Below, in pieces: positions 13,873 to 27,289 of a stretch of 64,000 nt of DNA (its first letter is position 1; the number at the start of each line of letters is the position of its first letter). The translations under genes were made by a program, and so were the position numbers. The notes below the pieces were generated by a model. It saw only the letters and a list, made by a program, of their open reading frames with translations. It ran no database searches and was not told the DNA's origin. The stretch is from NCBI GenBank assembly GCA_013399305.1, contig VXAI01000019.1:8343087-8407086 (forward strand). Reading direction: 5' to 3'. Source of the DNA: Rostratula benghalensis (Eukaryota; Chordata; Aves; Charadriiformes; Rostratulidae).

Positions 13873-14345
13873 AGACTCATAGAATAGTAGGGGTTGGAAA
13901 GGACCTTAAAGCCCACCCAGTGTCACCCCCTGCCATCCCCTGGGCAGGGTCACCTCCCACGAGCTCAGGTGGCTCCAAGCCCCCTCCAACCTGGCCTTGA
14001 ACCCCTCCAGGGGTGGGGCAGCCACAGCTTCTCTGGGCAACCTGGGCCAGGCTCTCACCACCCTCACCCCAAACAAGTTCTTCCCCACAGCTCAGCTCCA
14101 TCTCCCCTCTTTCAGGGCCAAACCCTTCCCCCTCCTTCTATGGCTCCCCTCCCTGATCCAGAGTCCCCTCCCCAGCTTTCCTGGAGCCCCTTGAGGGACT
14201 CTTTAGGGAGCCTTCTCTTCTCCAGACTGAACCCCCCCAACTCTCTCAGCCTCTCCTCCCAGCATAGGGGCTCCAGCCCCCACAGCAGCTCTGTGGTCTC
14301 CTCTGGTTCTGCTCCAAGAAGTCCATGTTCTGCCTGCACTGAGAA
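13873..14345 (-). mobile_element. CR1 retrotransposon fragment, about 470 bp
   Basis: It begins AGACTCATAGAATAGTAGGG and GGTTGGAAAGGACCTTAAAG (reverse CR1 3' end). It passes through the GGCAACCTGGGCCAGG block, the ACCCCAAACAAGTTCTTCCC block and the TCTCTCAGCCTCTCCTCCC block. It is minus-oriented, and overlapping open frames on both strands reflect the element. Confidence 0.92.
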
Positions 14346-17300
14346 CATTCAGGTCTCTCCAGAGTCATGAAGAACCTATTGTAAATCTCTGAATTCCTGG
14401 GCGATTTCTCCACTGGAGGATGTTGGAATCAGCACCACCACCCATGAGAGATGCTTAGAATGAAACCTGGAGCACGTCAGGGTTCCACACAAGTCTTTAC
14501 AACTCCAGAAAGACCTTACTAGAAACACAAAAAAATGAAAGGTCCTATTCCTTAAACCCTTTAGCTAAATACCAGTTTGCTGCAGATTTCAGAGGCAGTA
14601 GGAGTAACAAAGCAGTCGCATGGTCCCTTAATGGACCATTTATCTGCAGGTCACAAACATCCTGCTGCAGTGCCCATCAGTAGGACGTCTGTAGCCAGGT
14701 CCCAGATGTTACAGAGGTGTGAGAATGCAGAGCACCCAGAAGTTGAATAAGGCAAAGGGGGATTTACTCAAAGCATCTACCTTGTCCGTCTTCAAGTCTG
14801 AAATTGAAGAAGTAAATTCTTCCTCGGATTTTGTTTCTCTTTTTCCACCCAGTCGCACCAAGCCAAGATAAATCTCTTCAGGGAAACAGCAAGAACCTCG
14901 GAGATCTCAATGGTGGATCTGTAACACTTGTGTTACAGAGATAACCATGCTTTGACTGGCAAGATGTTCAACTTGCATATCTCTTCTGAGTGATAAAACC
15001 CATCACTCTCACTGTTAGATTTCTTTCACCCTGACTTTCATACACAACACTGAAGCTCAGCCCTTTCTGGGCCACTTTTCTATGGAAACAGTTTGCTCTG
15101 AAGAGTAAAATGATCCAATCTCTGGCTTCCATGTCACTTTGAGCCTAGAAATCCACCCCTTTTAAAGCTTTCCCTGGGCAATGCAAGTTCCCTCGCTTTC
15201 CACCACATTCCTCCAGTCCTCATTCCAATTTAATTCCTCATTCCTGTATTGGATGGACACGCTGGAGTTACTTTCACTGGAATTCCAGGTACACCATTCC
15301 TGCCATGCCTGGAGTGGCGTGTTTGGCTTGGCCAGCAGTTTCCAGCCAAGTAAACTCGAGGCAGGTTCGTTATCTCCCCATATCTTGGGCTGCAAATTCC
15401 TGAGGGCAGCGACCCAGACCTCAAGGTGGTGCTGGATCCTGCTGAGCACACACCAGGAGGGCACCACGAGCAGTAAGTTTCCATGACTTCACCAATTGCC
15501 CAACATTTTTTCACTACAATAACTGCCAGCCAAGGGGGGAAGTTCCTCAGCCTTCCTATCGGCTTCAGAAGCTGATAGAAATTCAAGCAGCGCGTTGAAA
15601 CTGGGCGATAACCTAGGGAACATAACACAAATCCCTCTGGGCACCAAAATATTGGCGAATTAATGGGGTTTTTAAATGCAGTGGAGTTTCTCTTACACCG
15701 CCAGGTTGCGTTCTGCAGCAACCACCTGGTTCCCATCCATTCTGAAAAAGACAACCAAAAAAAAAACCAAAAAAAACCCACCCCAAGACATTTCCTGTTG
15801 TTTCTTCTTCGATTGTAATTTTACAAACCAAAATCAAAAGAAATAACCCTCAAAGACTCATTATGCTGGAAATGCCCTATTTGGGCAAGGCACAGTTGAC
15901 CATGGTGTGACTTTTAGTCTTTTTCCCAGGTACTGGGGAACATGGGTGGGGTGAGGATATTTTAACCAAAGTCAAGAAAATTCAATAACTGGCATTTTAC
16001 GAGTAAGATCCCTGACCTTCACTGAAAACTCCTGGGCACTGAGTGCCAAAGCCAGCTGGAGCACACACACAGCAGTGGGTGTCTTTACTGGGTAGATTTT
16101 TCATACAGATAAGAGGGAGGTATCACTGGGTGCAGTCACAAGAATTCTTAGGTGTCAGAAGAGCTCACTGCTCTAAGGTCTTTTTCTCCTTTTGGGAAGA
16201 AAAAAATCAGCAAATCCAGGTCAACTTTGGAAACTTTCCCTGCCATTTATCGATCCCCGACAGATCCAGAAAACCATTTATTGTTCCACTTCCAAAAACA
16301 CACTCGTGTATTGGCCTCTCAAGTGTTTAACCCCCACTCTCCACCTTCCTTCTCCAGAAGCGTTTTCATCATTTCTCTCACAAGGACACCATTAGTTTAG
16401 GCAAAAATAAATTATTTCCACAAACCTAATTTAAAAAAAAATTAAAAAATTAAAAAAAAAACCAAAAACACCACCACGTGTGGGGTGCATACTCAGAAAT
16501 TCTGACTGTATAATAACACTCAGAAGTCAGTTTTCAAACATTTGGCAAGTCCAGTTCAGCCAAAAAGTGGCATTAACCACCCTGTTTACAAAATATCGGG
16601 TTTATGGGTGATATTTTCAAGATGTAATATTGCCCATTTTCCTCTTTTCTAAGACATGTTGCTGGCTGCTGTTGGTAAATGGTAGATTCCAAAGATCCAG
16701 GGTAAGGGAGCTAGATTTCTTCTGCAGCCTTATATTCTCAAAAAGTGTCCCCCTGACTGGAAGAATGATTTCTCTTTTCTGCTCTAAGAAACATCAGGGT
16801 GTCATTAGTATTAAATATATGGTGAATTACAATCACTTATTACTTTATAATGTAGACAGTGAGCTGGCAATGTCTTTCCAGTGCCTAAAGATGATAGTGC
16901 ATGTAAATTTTAATTGGTTATTTCCAAGACTTCATAATATTCCACATACAGGCATCTTTCACTTTTGTGTGAATGTTTTCCTGAGTTTTGTACAAACAAA
17001 AACACTCGGATCTCACAAATAAACTCACAAGTAGACAAAACAACCCTTCTTTGGCCACAAGAAAACACAGCAAACACCCTCCCTCCCCCCCCTTCCCACT
17101 CCAAATCACTTAGAAGAATAACCAAGATGCAAAAGTTATTTCTTGACCTAAAAATGTACTATTTAATTGAAAAATACATCAGTCCATGGACACCAATATA
17201 CCAGTCTGCATTGCCACAATGGGATGGACACCTAACACATCCCCACAGAAACAGATTATTCCCAGAACCACCCTCTACAAGCCAAAGAAAAGCAAAACCA

Positions 17301-18565
17301 ACCATGGTTTTGCCCCCAGCTCCCCCCCATCCCATCCCAGATGGGACAAAGCCTTTCCTGTTCAGAATGCCTTGTAGGAAATTCAAACCTCTGAGAATGG
17401 CAAAGCTTTCTCACAAAAGGGAGTATTTCAGATTTCCTTCCCTAAGAGAGAATCAAGGAGGAGGGGGAAACAAAGTTAATGCCAGATCCGTGTTGACACA
17501 GCCTTCTTTTTTTTTTCCCCCCAACTTTAAACAAATTACAAATATTCTCATGGAATTCTGTGTTGCATTACAGATAAATCCCATCTACGCCCAAAGGTGC
17601 ACACAACACCTTCTCTGCTGTTTACACACTTTTTTGAAAGTCTGAAGATTCAGAGTAAGAGGAGGATACAGTGTAACTTAACAAATTTGTAGGTAAATTA
17701 ATTTTTCTTTTTTAAAAACAAAAAGAAAAAGTAAAAAGAAAACCAACCCAAAATAGTTATTCATTATTTTTCCAGCTGGCGTTGGTCTTAAAGAACAGCA
17801 GACTGGCAGAACATACACTGACAAGTTATAATACCAAAATAAAGCCCATGTGGCAAACAATACCCACCTTCATTGTGAATTTTTGGGATTCCCAGCCTGA
17901 GGAGCCCAGCAGACCATCTGTCCAGCTGGGTGCTTGGTTAAACTCTTAATTAACTTCTAAAGGGAGGAGGGGGAAACCCACCCCCCAATAAAATCTTATC
18001 AGTCTCCTCTCAAAAAAACCATAGGAAAATTAAAAGGCAGTAATGCTATGGGCAAGGGGGCATTTTGTTTCCTAACATCCCACCAAAAAACACTCCTCCT
18101 CGTGGAAACCTCTGCTCCACATGTTTTGATGACAAACCTTGGCCCTGGCTTTATCTTTGGGGTAAAAGTTGGAAAGGTTTCCCCTCACAAAGGGCAAGAA
18201 AGTAGTTAATATGTATTTTACATAAATCATACTAAAACCCAGTAGTAATGGGAGTTACCAAAGCTCTGTATCACTCAGGATTTGACCAACTGCAATAACA
18301 AAACGCTTCTTTAGCAATTATTCAGAGTGATAAAATGGCTCAGGTATCAGGAACCCAGTTTGTTTCTTGCAGATCAACTTATTCTCGCTCAGAAAAGTTA
18401 AAAAACGCGCCTCCGCCGCCATCGTGTGGAAAGGACCCATTTCGCACCGGTTGGGCTCCCTTTGTTGGGTCAAGCTCCGTTTTGAAAGGAAATGGCCTTT
18501 TCTTTTACTGCACTGCTTTTACCTACTGCACGGGCAAGGGCAGTGCCAGTTCAGCATGAACTATA
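14346..18565. other. Intergenic, no gene recognised
   Basis: Unique sequence with A-rich runs near 15,757-15,778 and 16,432-16,466. Includes an unusually long unexplained open frame at 16,965-17,645 (plus), treated under findings. Confidence 0.5.
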
Positions 18566-18769
18566 GGTTTAGGATGGATATTGGGAAAAAAAATTCTTCA
18601 TGGAAAGGGCTGTCAAGCCTTGGGCAGTGATGGAGTCCCCATCCCTGGGGGTGTTTAAAAGCCAGGCAGACGTGGTGCTGAGGGACATGGGTTTGTCAGT
18701 TCTGGGTTTGATGGTTGGACTCCAAGATCTGAAAGGTCCCTTCCAACCCAAGCAATTCTATTATTCTGC
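18566..18769 (+). mobile_element. CR1 3'-end fragment
   Basis: TTTAGGATGGATATTGGGAA, GGAGTCCCCATCCCTGGGGG, GGTTGGACTCCAAGATCTGA and GGTCCCTTCCAACCCAAGC form a plus-oriented CR1 of a different subfamily from the copies at 13,873 and 21,397. Confidence 0.88.
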
Positions 18770-19599
18770 AATAAATTCAGCAAAACTACAGCTGGGATCA
18801 TCAAGTCTGGAGTTTTACAAATGTGCCATCAGTTTGATGTTGTCAAGAAAGGTCATGAAGTCTTTCACATGTTCACCTGCTCCATCTTCACATGAATATT
18901 CCTAATTCCTGTCCCTTACCCCTCCTTACCACACTTCCAGAGGCCACTGCAAGGGTGAACATACCCTGGTGCACGCACCATCTCCCCAAAAAGCTCCAAG
19001 AAAACACCGTGGCATTCTTGAGGTGATGAAGCTTATACAGCACCTTCTTGAGACGGAGCCACTTCATTGTCCCCAGAGGACCACTGAATTCTAAGACCCT
19101 GAATCCCAAAATCCATTTGGGCATCACCTGCCCCTAAAACACAAAGAAACCAAGCTCTGTCCATCGTGTGTGTGGCAGAGGAGATTATTGGGCCGAGGAG
19201 GGGTGGGAGACCAACAGTAGGATGGAACATCTTCCACTTGAGACCCTCCTCAGTTGTGATGAGCAACTGAGAAACCACCACTACTTCCAGTCTGGACCAG
19301 AAATACCAGTTATCATTGGAGCACCACACCCCAGACCCAGCAGAAAATCCTTTTGCCAAATGGCATTTCCACATTTTTCCCCCCCCAAAACTGGTTTTGT
19401 TCATATAGGAAAACCACCCAACAAACTCCTGGTGCTCCCCTGCAGCAGCAGCAGATCCCTGCAGGCTGGGAGGATTCCACAAAAGTCTCCAAGGGCAACC
19501 TTGAGGAGAAAGCCCTACTTAAAATATTGGCAGCACATAAATTCCTCCTTTTAACGGCAACCACTTCACGTCGCTGAGCACATTTAGCGGGATTTAGAG

Positions 19600-20090
19600 A
19601 GGAATCCCAGAATCTCAGGGGTTGGAAGGGACCTTGAAAGCTCACCCAGTCCAATCCCCCTGCCAGAGCAGGAACACCCAGAGCAGGTCCCACAGGAAGG
19701 TGTCCAGGAGGGGTTTGAATGTCTCCAGAGAAGGAGACTCCACCACCTCTCTGGGCAGCCCCTGCCAGTGCTCCCTCACCCTCACCCTGAAGAAGTTTTT
19801 CCTCATATTTCAGTGGAACCTCCTGTGTTCCAGCTTGCACCCATTGCCCCTTGTCCTGTCATTGCCTGTCCCTGAGAAGAGCCTGGCTCCATCCTCCTGA
19901 CACTCACCCTTTCCAGATTGATAAACATTCAGGAGGTCACCCCTCAGTCTCCTCTTCTCCAAGCTCCAGAGACCCAGCTCCCTCAGCCTTTCCTCCTCTG
20001 GGAGATGCTCCACTCCCTTCAGCATCTTTGTGGCTCCACGCTGGACTCTTTCAAGCAATTCCCTGTCCCTCTGGAGCTGAGGGGCCCAGA
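19600..20090 (-). mobile_element. CR1 retrotransposon fragment, about 490 bp
   Basis: Minus-oriented. It opens with GAATCCCAGAATCTCAGGGG and TTGGAAGGGACCTTGAAAG, then GAAGGAGACTCCACCACCTC, and ends with TTTGTGGCTCCACGCTGGAC. It belongs to the same subfamily as 5,640-6,119 and 63,853-64,000. Confidence 0.92.
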
Positions 20091-20869
20091 ATCTTGCGGA
20101 GTCACAAACTCAGGGAAGGGAGGGGAAAATACAATGGTGAGAGCTGAAATACCTGGTGGCTGCCAACAGGACTCGTGCAAGCGCGGCGTGAGCAGGTGAA
20201 ATAAAATCTGGGGAGTGTGAGGGACCTGCTGACAGCTCCGGGTCTGCTCCCCTGCCCAACTGTTTCCACTTACACCCAACTTCTCCCTCTGTTACCGATT
20301 CGGGGGCGCTTTTATTCGGGGCTGCGTGTGGGTCCCTCGGAGCAGGTGAGCATGTGTTCAAAAGACAACCCAAAACTAAAAAAAAAAATTAAAAAAAAAA
20401 AAAGAAAAAGTTAGAAGGAAGACACGAAGCCGTTGGGAGAAAAGCAGACAAACAAGGTGTGGTCTCCACAAATAATGGCATCCACATCTTGATGGGGTTT
20501 TGTGCCCTTTGAGGGGAGGCAGAATGAATACATGAATAAACCAGGGGAGAGCAATTCGATGTGAATAATCTCTCTTTTGTGGCACAGACTGCCCAAACAA
20601 CAGAAAATACACGAACGCCGCGGGCAAGTCTTTATCACAGCCAGATCTTCCCACCCTTCTTAATTAGGGTAGTAATTAAACCTGGCTTTATCAGCTTACC
20701 TGTTTTCCTCTGCATTGGTGTGGCAGCAGAGCCCCGAGTCAGGAAAGCACCTGAGATCCAAGAGTGTAGTGGTGGGGAGATGAGGACATCCCCCACAAAA
20801 TGCCTTTCCTGAAGAGGAATTCTGGGACCAAAGGTGATGAAATTATGCTTTTGTTCTCAAGCTATTCTA

Positions 20870-20932
20870 GGAGGGAAAAAAAAAAAAAAAAAAGGAAGAA
20901 GAGGGAAGGAAGGGAAAGAAGGGAAGGAAAAA
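20870..20932. repeat. Purine-only tract with GGAA/GGGAA units
   Basis: About 60 bases of A and G only on the plus strand: an A-run followed by irregular GGAAG, GGGAA and AAGAA units. Such homopurine tracts can form triplex DNA. Confidence 0.8.
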
Positions 20933-21396
20933 GTGGTGGGGGGGAAAAATCTCTCTAAACCCCTAACACACAGACTTCTCTCCAAAGTACTTCTTATGTT
21001 TTTGGGTTATATTTAAAGGGTTTGGGTTGTTTTTTTTTAACATATAAATTTATTCTATTACCATAATTGGTGGCTAGGACAATACACAGCCTTACGTTTG
21101 GGGTTAGATGCAAAAATACTAAATTTAACAAACAATTCCCCTTGTACTGCTGTGAGTACTTAATTCTGACAGGAACTGGGAAGGACTCTGCCGTCCAATA
21201 AATTATAATTTCACGTCTAAAGAGTTCAGAGGTGCTGCACAAACATTTAAGCACTGGAGCAGCTCCTCCCTCAGAGGGCTATAAAGGAATCCAAAAATCC
21301 AAACATCTGTACTAAGGTGCAGACACACAACACCTTGTCTTGTCTTCAGTCCTCAAAGCCTGTTTCAGATGTTCCCCTGCCTTCCCTCGGGTGCTC

Positions 21397-21572
21397 CCTG
21401 AAAAAAGGGGAGATGGAGCTGAGCTGTGGGGGAGAACTTGTTTGGGGTGAGGGTGGTGAGAGCCTGGCCCAGGTTGCCCAGAGAAGCTGTGGCTGCCCCA
21501 TCCCTGGAGGGGTTCAAGGCCAGGTTGGAGGGGGCTTGGAGCCCCCTGGGCTGGTGGGAGGTGTCCCTGCCT
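21397..21572 (+). mobile_element. CR1 fragment
   Basis: Plus-oriented. Contains GGGGAGATGGAGCTGAGC, AACTTGTTTGGGGTGAGGG, GGCCAGGTTGGAGGGGGC and GGGAGGTGTCCCTGCC. It ends before the usual 3' terminus and is nearly identical to the copies at 33,700 (plus), 29,181 and 50,238 (both minus). Confidence 0.9.
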
Positions 21573-24500
21573 GTTTAAATAAGGCTTAAAACGTCTGTCA
21601 GCTCTTCAGGCTGGAAAGAGAACCCATGTCACAGGGGCTGTAAAAGAGTAGGTGGAGAAAAGAATCCCAGAAGGGGAGATGAGATGTCCGAGTTAGACCT
21701 GGGGATTTAGGCAGTAGAAAAGAAGAGTTTTGGGTGGATTTAGAGACAGATTTGTCAGTTTTCATGAGTTTTCTCCAATACTTGAAGACATTTGGGTTTC
21801 TCTAGAGCACCTTTAGGGACCCAGACAAAAATATGGCATCACAATAGCATTATAAAAATAAATGAAGAATCAAATGGATCATTTTCATTCATTCCGTAGC
21901 GATTTTTAGGAGAAAAAAAAAGTTTTACCCTTTTCAAGAGAGTTACAAAACCAACTGTTGCTGGTTGTCTTCATAGACCTTTCTTGCCCCTTTTTTTTGA
22001 AACCATAATCGATCATTTTCATTTTTATGTGCAAAAGTTTTCACACAGCTGTAAGAAAGCCTGGAAACTCTTGTCACTCTCTAGTTCCTGCAGGTGTTTT
22101 GAACAACTCTATCTCCAAATCCCATTTCATGAAGAAAAGAGGGATCATCCCATGATGTATGTGCTTCTCGTTGAGGAAACAACCTCTCTTGGTTCAAGTG
22201 TCGAAATACATTGGAAGGACACCTTGAAATGGTGCTTAAATCTTGGTAAAATCTTCAATGTTCTGCTGCACAGAAAGAACAGAGTTATCTTCTGGTCAGA
22301 TGTCACGCTGGAGCAGGGTTATGGTCTGCAGAGAGACTGCAGACCAGGATTTGTCACCCTGCCCGGAGTGAAATGACAGCCAACGGAGCGTCATTGGGTG
22401 AGGAACGACACTTCCAGCTGATGGGGATTTACTCCAGGCAGCCACAAAAACGGCATCCTTCGTGCCACTTGAGAGCTTGGAAAAGCAACCTGGAGTGCTG
22501 AGACCTGCTGGGGTTTCTCTGGTGGCCTCTCCACCATGCTTTTTCAGTGGGGGAATCTCACAGCATCCATTGCAGGGCCCGAGGCCACACGCGCTGTCAC
22601 GTTGGTCACCTCTGGAAAAGGAGTTTAACATCAGCACCGCCTGAGGCAGACACCAGTTTCCCACCTGACATCACACTACTACAAAAAAAAAAAGGACTCA
22701 AAATTAAGTGTTTTCAAACCCTTGCAACCAGAAACCTGGATTTCCAACACGCTGGGACTGAATCTCTCTGCTACGAGAAAATACGAATGAGATGCTCTGA
22801 TTCTTTGAGAAACGAATCACTTCTCGGCCTGCTGTAGGTAATCTGGGAGGACTTGAAGCCTGCACACACCTACTCCAGTGAATCAACTTTCAGGAGGAGC
22901 TGAGGTCTTTATTTTTGAGACCAGATCAACACAAAAATAAAGACACAAACCTTGTTCACATTATACTACTGTCCTTCAAATGCCTTCAAACTTGAATCAT
23001 TATTTTTTTCAAAATATTTGATGAAAATATAAAATATCTGAACTTACTGATATACCACCCCTTTTTTTTTTTTTTTAAAACATTTTAACATTAATACCTG
23101 GGGTTTTGAAGTTCCAGTCAGCATTGCATTAACTCTTGCTCTAACAAGTGTTAATGCAGTTCCTGCCTGCCCTCTAAAGGGCTATAAAAAAACCACTGCG
23201 CTTTCAGAATTTAGGTGAGGATATAAATCTCGGCTCCAGGTGTTTCTGAACCACTTTCCATAATCTGAAATTAAACCATAGGCTTGACCAGCTCTGAGTC
23301 GAGTCCAAACGGGGTATAGGTTTGTAGCAAGAGAAACTATCCCAAGCATGGAAAATAAACCCAAACTTCCTGAAGTTTTTGCTTTCTGGAAGGCAGGTTA
23401 AATGAGCTCTAAACCCAGATTTAAAAACCCAGCTGTAAAAAAGGGTATGTGAGACTGATAAATTGATGAACGTGTTGAACAAGACTCCACAGATATGCAA
23501 TAGTATTAATTTTGCTAACAAGTCTTCAAATTTAATATTATTTTTCCTTAAGTACTTAAAACCAAACAACAATTTTGACATTTTCCCCCCCTCAAATGAT
23601 ATAAAATACTGTTTATATTTTATCTGCCCATTATCTTTTGTCAGTCTTTGCATTTAACCTACCAGATTCCAAGTTTAGAGTTCAAATAACTTAATCATCC
23701 CATTTTCTTACCACATTTCAGCTGCTTTTTTTTTTTTTTTTTGTATCAGTTCAGGTTTTCTCACCCTAGAAAGTGGACAGGGGCTCACACGGATAGGCAA
23801 ACAGTCAGCCACACTTTCTGGAATTGCTTTTTTCTTCTCAATTCTGAAAAATCAGCCAGCAAGACCGAGAGCCACCGTCTTCCTGACTTGCTGCCATCAC
23901 AGGTGTGTACCGCAGGGTGAAGATTGCTTTCCAAATTTATGGGAAATACATAAAATACACTCTTGAGAACGTACAAAGAGCTGGAAATTAAGGGGAGAAA
24001 ACACAGGGTAGTCCACAGCAGTGATTTGACTGCCTATTATCAGTCTGGTTATTTTTCTGAAGGGAAAAATGGAGGAGAAAGAGAGGAAAGAAGAGATTTT
24101 TAGCTTTTTGTTTTTAATGGTACATGAGAATAGGTAACACAATTACACAAATATGTTTATTTTTAACCAATTCTTGGTCGTCAGTCTCTTCTGTATTTAG
24201 AAATGGATTCACGGCCCTCTCAGCAGTTATCAGAAGTGGTATATTTTCAGTGAAAAAAGTATTTTCATGCTGAAAAGTGACATTTGTGCTTAAAAATACA
24301 TCTTTGTGAGCAGGTGTAGGGAAGGTGACAGAAACCCTTCCGTGTTACTCAGCTCATTTGCCAACAGGTCACAGTCGGGGTCTGTTTTCTTTTCTGAACA
24401 CAAGGGAGGGCTGCAGTAGCTCCTGTGTCATTCAGAAGGCAGTCAGGAAAGGGCCAGCAGATTTTCAGTAGCCACCCAGGAGAAGAGGAGGTTGCTGCTA

Positions 24501-27109
24501 AAGCAAGGGTTGGAATTGTGCTTTCAAGCCACGTCCTCTGCAGCAGAACCCTGCAAAGCCCCCCCTCAGCGCACAGAAACGCCCTTCACCCCGAGCTGAA
24601 ATCTCACCTAGCTTTCCAGCACGGAGGCCATACAGAAAACCTAATTAAAACCTACATTAAAACCTAATTAAAATTACAGTAAAGCCAAAAATCTGCATGA
24701 AATACGTAGAGGTTTTTGAAATACCATTAGAGTTTGCCAAAAAAAAAAAAGAAAAGAAAAAAAGAAAGAAAGAGAAGAAACCAGCAAAAAAGCCTAACTC
24801 AGAGAAATTGAAGACCCCAGTTGGACCAGTTAAGGACCCAGTCAAGGACTCACATCCCAAATAACATCCTGCCTTGTGACACCAGGAGAGAGATTCACTC
24901 TTTAAGCAAAAGACAGTTTAAGCTGCTCTCCAGATTGCTGGAAAGTGTTTGAAAGAAGGAATCAGAGATCCTTACCAGAGGCTACAAAAGAGAAAACACG
25001 GGGGTTTTGCAGCATAAGAAATACACAGGAGTCAGATTTCCAGGGTGAAACAAACAGCAGTGTAACGGAATTTTCAGGTTCAGCAATAGCTTCAACTATT
25101 AGATATCTATTTTTAAGCTTCTCGACAGTAACACCATTTAAAAGTAGAAAAAAAAACCAAAACCCAACCCCAAACCAAAACAATAACCCACCATTTAAAA
25201 GTAAAAAAAAACAAAAACAAAACAAACCCAATACAATGAGGAGAAAAAGATCCTATTTTCTGTGGGATCCAGGCTATTTTTTTTCCCCCCAAGAAAACGC
25301 TAAACTTCAGGTTATTATTCGTAGAATAGTAATAATTGAAAGATGTTCTTAATGGCCTTTTTTGTGCTTTTTCCAAATAAATGAACCATCCCCTCTCCAG
25401 TCAATGGCAGCAGAAGAATTCTCTACTGTCATGACAGTGATTATGGGCTGTTTTGGTATAATCAGGGTAAAAAAACAGAAGGTGAAAGGCCATTGGGAAA
25501 TGCAGGGTGAAATCTTTGGGGTTTTTTTTTTTTTTTTTTCCTTAGCTCTCAACTTTTAGATGACCCTGAGCTTTGCACAACCTCGGGGGGTATCTGAGAA
25601 CCAAAAAAGAAGGTGAATGTGAAGGAGACAAGCCCAGCCCTTTGAGCAGAGGCTGGAAAAGCAAGTGTGTGTTAAAGTAAAGAGGAGGAAGAAGCCACAG
25701 GGAATAATACGGATTAAAAAAACCAAAAAAACAAAAAAGGGGTCTTTACCATTTTTGACAAGTGGGTTCTGCTGGCTCCCTACGGGACAGGGATGTGGAA
25801 AGCAGATCAGGTTTGTGCTTAGCCCAGAAATGATGATGTATTCAATGGCTTCACAGGTACAAAGCAGCACAGCGAGCGAGAGCAGCTTTAACAAAACCCA
25901 CGACGCATTTGGATGCGGAGCATTTTCTGAGTCTGAAGATAAAGCAAGCAGCCTAAGGAAGGAGAGGTAAACCAATGGTGTAATTTATGTCAGAGTACTT
26001 CTAGAAAATGGCATTGTCACAGTTTGACCTACCCATGGATCAAAGGAGGGCTGGAGCTCCCACAAGCAGAGGCGGTTGGGCCCAGCTGGGCTTCATTAGG
26101 GGTTTCCAGCAGAGGGTTAGACCCTCCTGCCTCTGTTGACAGATGGAGGAGTAATACTTTATGTCGGTTGCTCTTCCATGAAAGGGCTGAAATGAAAAGC
26201 TTTTGCTGACAGGAGCCTTCCCAGGAACTTGCATTTGCGGCGGTACCCTCTTCCTGGCGGGTCATGGGATGCAATCTCAGCTACTTCAGTACAGGAGCTT
26301 TGAGTCCCCCTCGATTTCAGACTCCTGAGTAGCCTTAGGGTCTACAGCCAACAAAGTGTTAAAGCTCAGTACCAGGCAGAGAGTCTCAAAAACAAAAATA
26401 AAAAAAGGGGGGAAAAAAAACCCCAACCCAATAACACCTGAAGTCTTTCATGGTGAACAGACACCAGCGTTAAGTGGTCAGTTTAAAGGCATTTTATCTC
26501 TTTAGCAGGAGTTTAAATGTAAAAATCATTACTCTGCAGATAAAAGCTGTTATTAAGCACCCAGCAGTAAGCTGTGTCCCACCACTGACCGTGTGAAACG
26601 AAGGTCCCTTCGCAGTTTCTGCAGGCAGACTCCTAAGAACCCATGCAGTTTATCTGGATTGCCTTCTTGTGCTTTCCCGAGGGAAAGGTCTTCATCCCCT
26701 TCACACCACATAAACCCCAGATACCAACAAGGGACTCCAAAGGAGAACTGGCTCCTTCTTCAGCAGCTTCGTTTTAAAGGCATAGTTAGGTGAGGATTTC
26801 AGTTTAATGCTACACTTCCAATATTCTCCATTAAGGATGACAGCAGGTATGGAGCTAACACACCAGAAAACAGCCCCAAGTTTTGACCCTGTAAAAGCCA
26901 AAAAAAAAAAAAAAAAAAAGATGTGAAAATATAATGTTGTTTCGCCTGGGTGAATCAGAGGGAATAGGTAAGTAAATAGAAACACATGGATATACAGGGC
27001 TGTGATTTGGAACAGGTTCTGAAGATAATAGATATTTCTGAATTTTTGGAATTTTTCTTTCAGACAATTCTCTGGAATTTCTAGAGTGGCAGGTAAGATA
27101 CTGATAAGG

Positions 27110-27289
27110 CTCTGATCCTGGAGTGGGCTGCCCAGGTATGGGGTTGAGTCCCCATGCCTGAGTGTGTTTGAGAGTGGTTGAGATGTGGTGTTGGGGGATC
27201 TGGTGTAGGGGAGAACTGTGTAGAATGGGGCTGATGGTTGGACTCTGTGATCCCAAAGGTCTTTTCCAGCCTGAATGATTCCATGATTT
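27110..27289 (+). mobile_element. CR1 3'-end fragment
   Basis: GAGTGGGCTGCCCAGGTATG, TTGGACTCTGTGATCCCAAA and GGTCTTTTCCAGCCTGAATG followed by ATTCCATGATT form a diverged plus-oriented CR1 terminus. Confidence 0.85.

Larger units (their letters stand above)
20091..27109. other. Intergenic, mostly unique
   Basis: Apart from the CR1 copy at 21,397 and the purine tract, this stretch holds two hairpin-forming inverted repeats (22,322-22,346 and 23,121-23,162), several A or T runs and local duplications near 25,133 and 25,191. No exon was supported. Confidence 0.5.

Noticed and set aside
13894..14370. 158-codon plus-strand open frame rich in Pro and Ser
   Set aside because: It lies entirely in a CR1 copy and is read antisense to the element.
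15230..15781. 183-codon minus-strand open frame overlapped by another on the plus strand
   Set aside because: Neither translation resembles a known protein. The N-terminal Trp/Phe-rich part comes from an A/C-rich low-complexity stretch.
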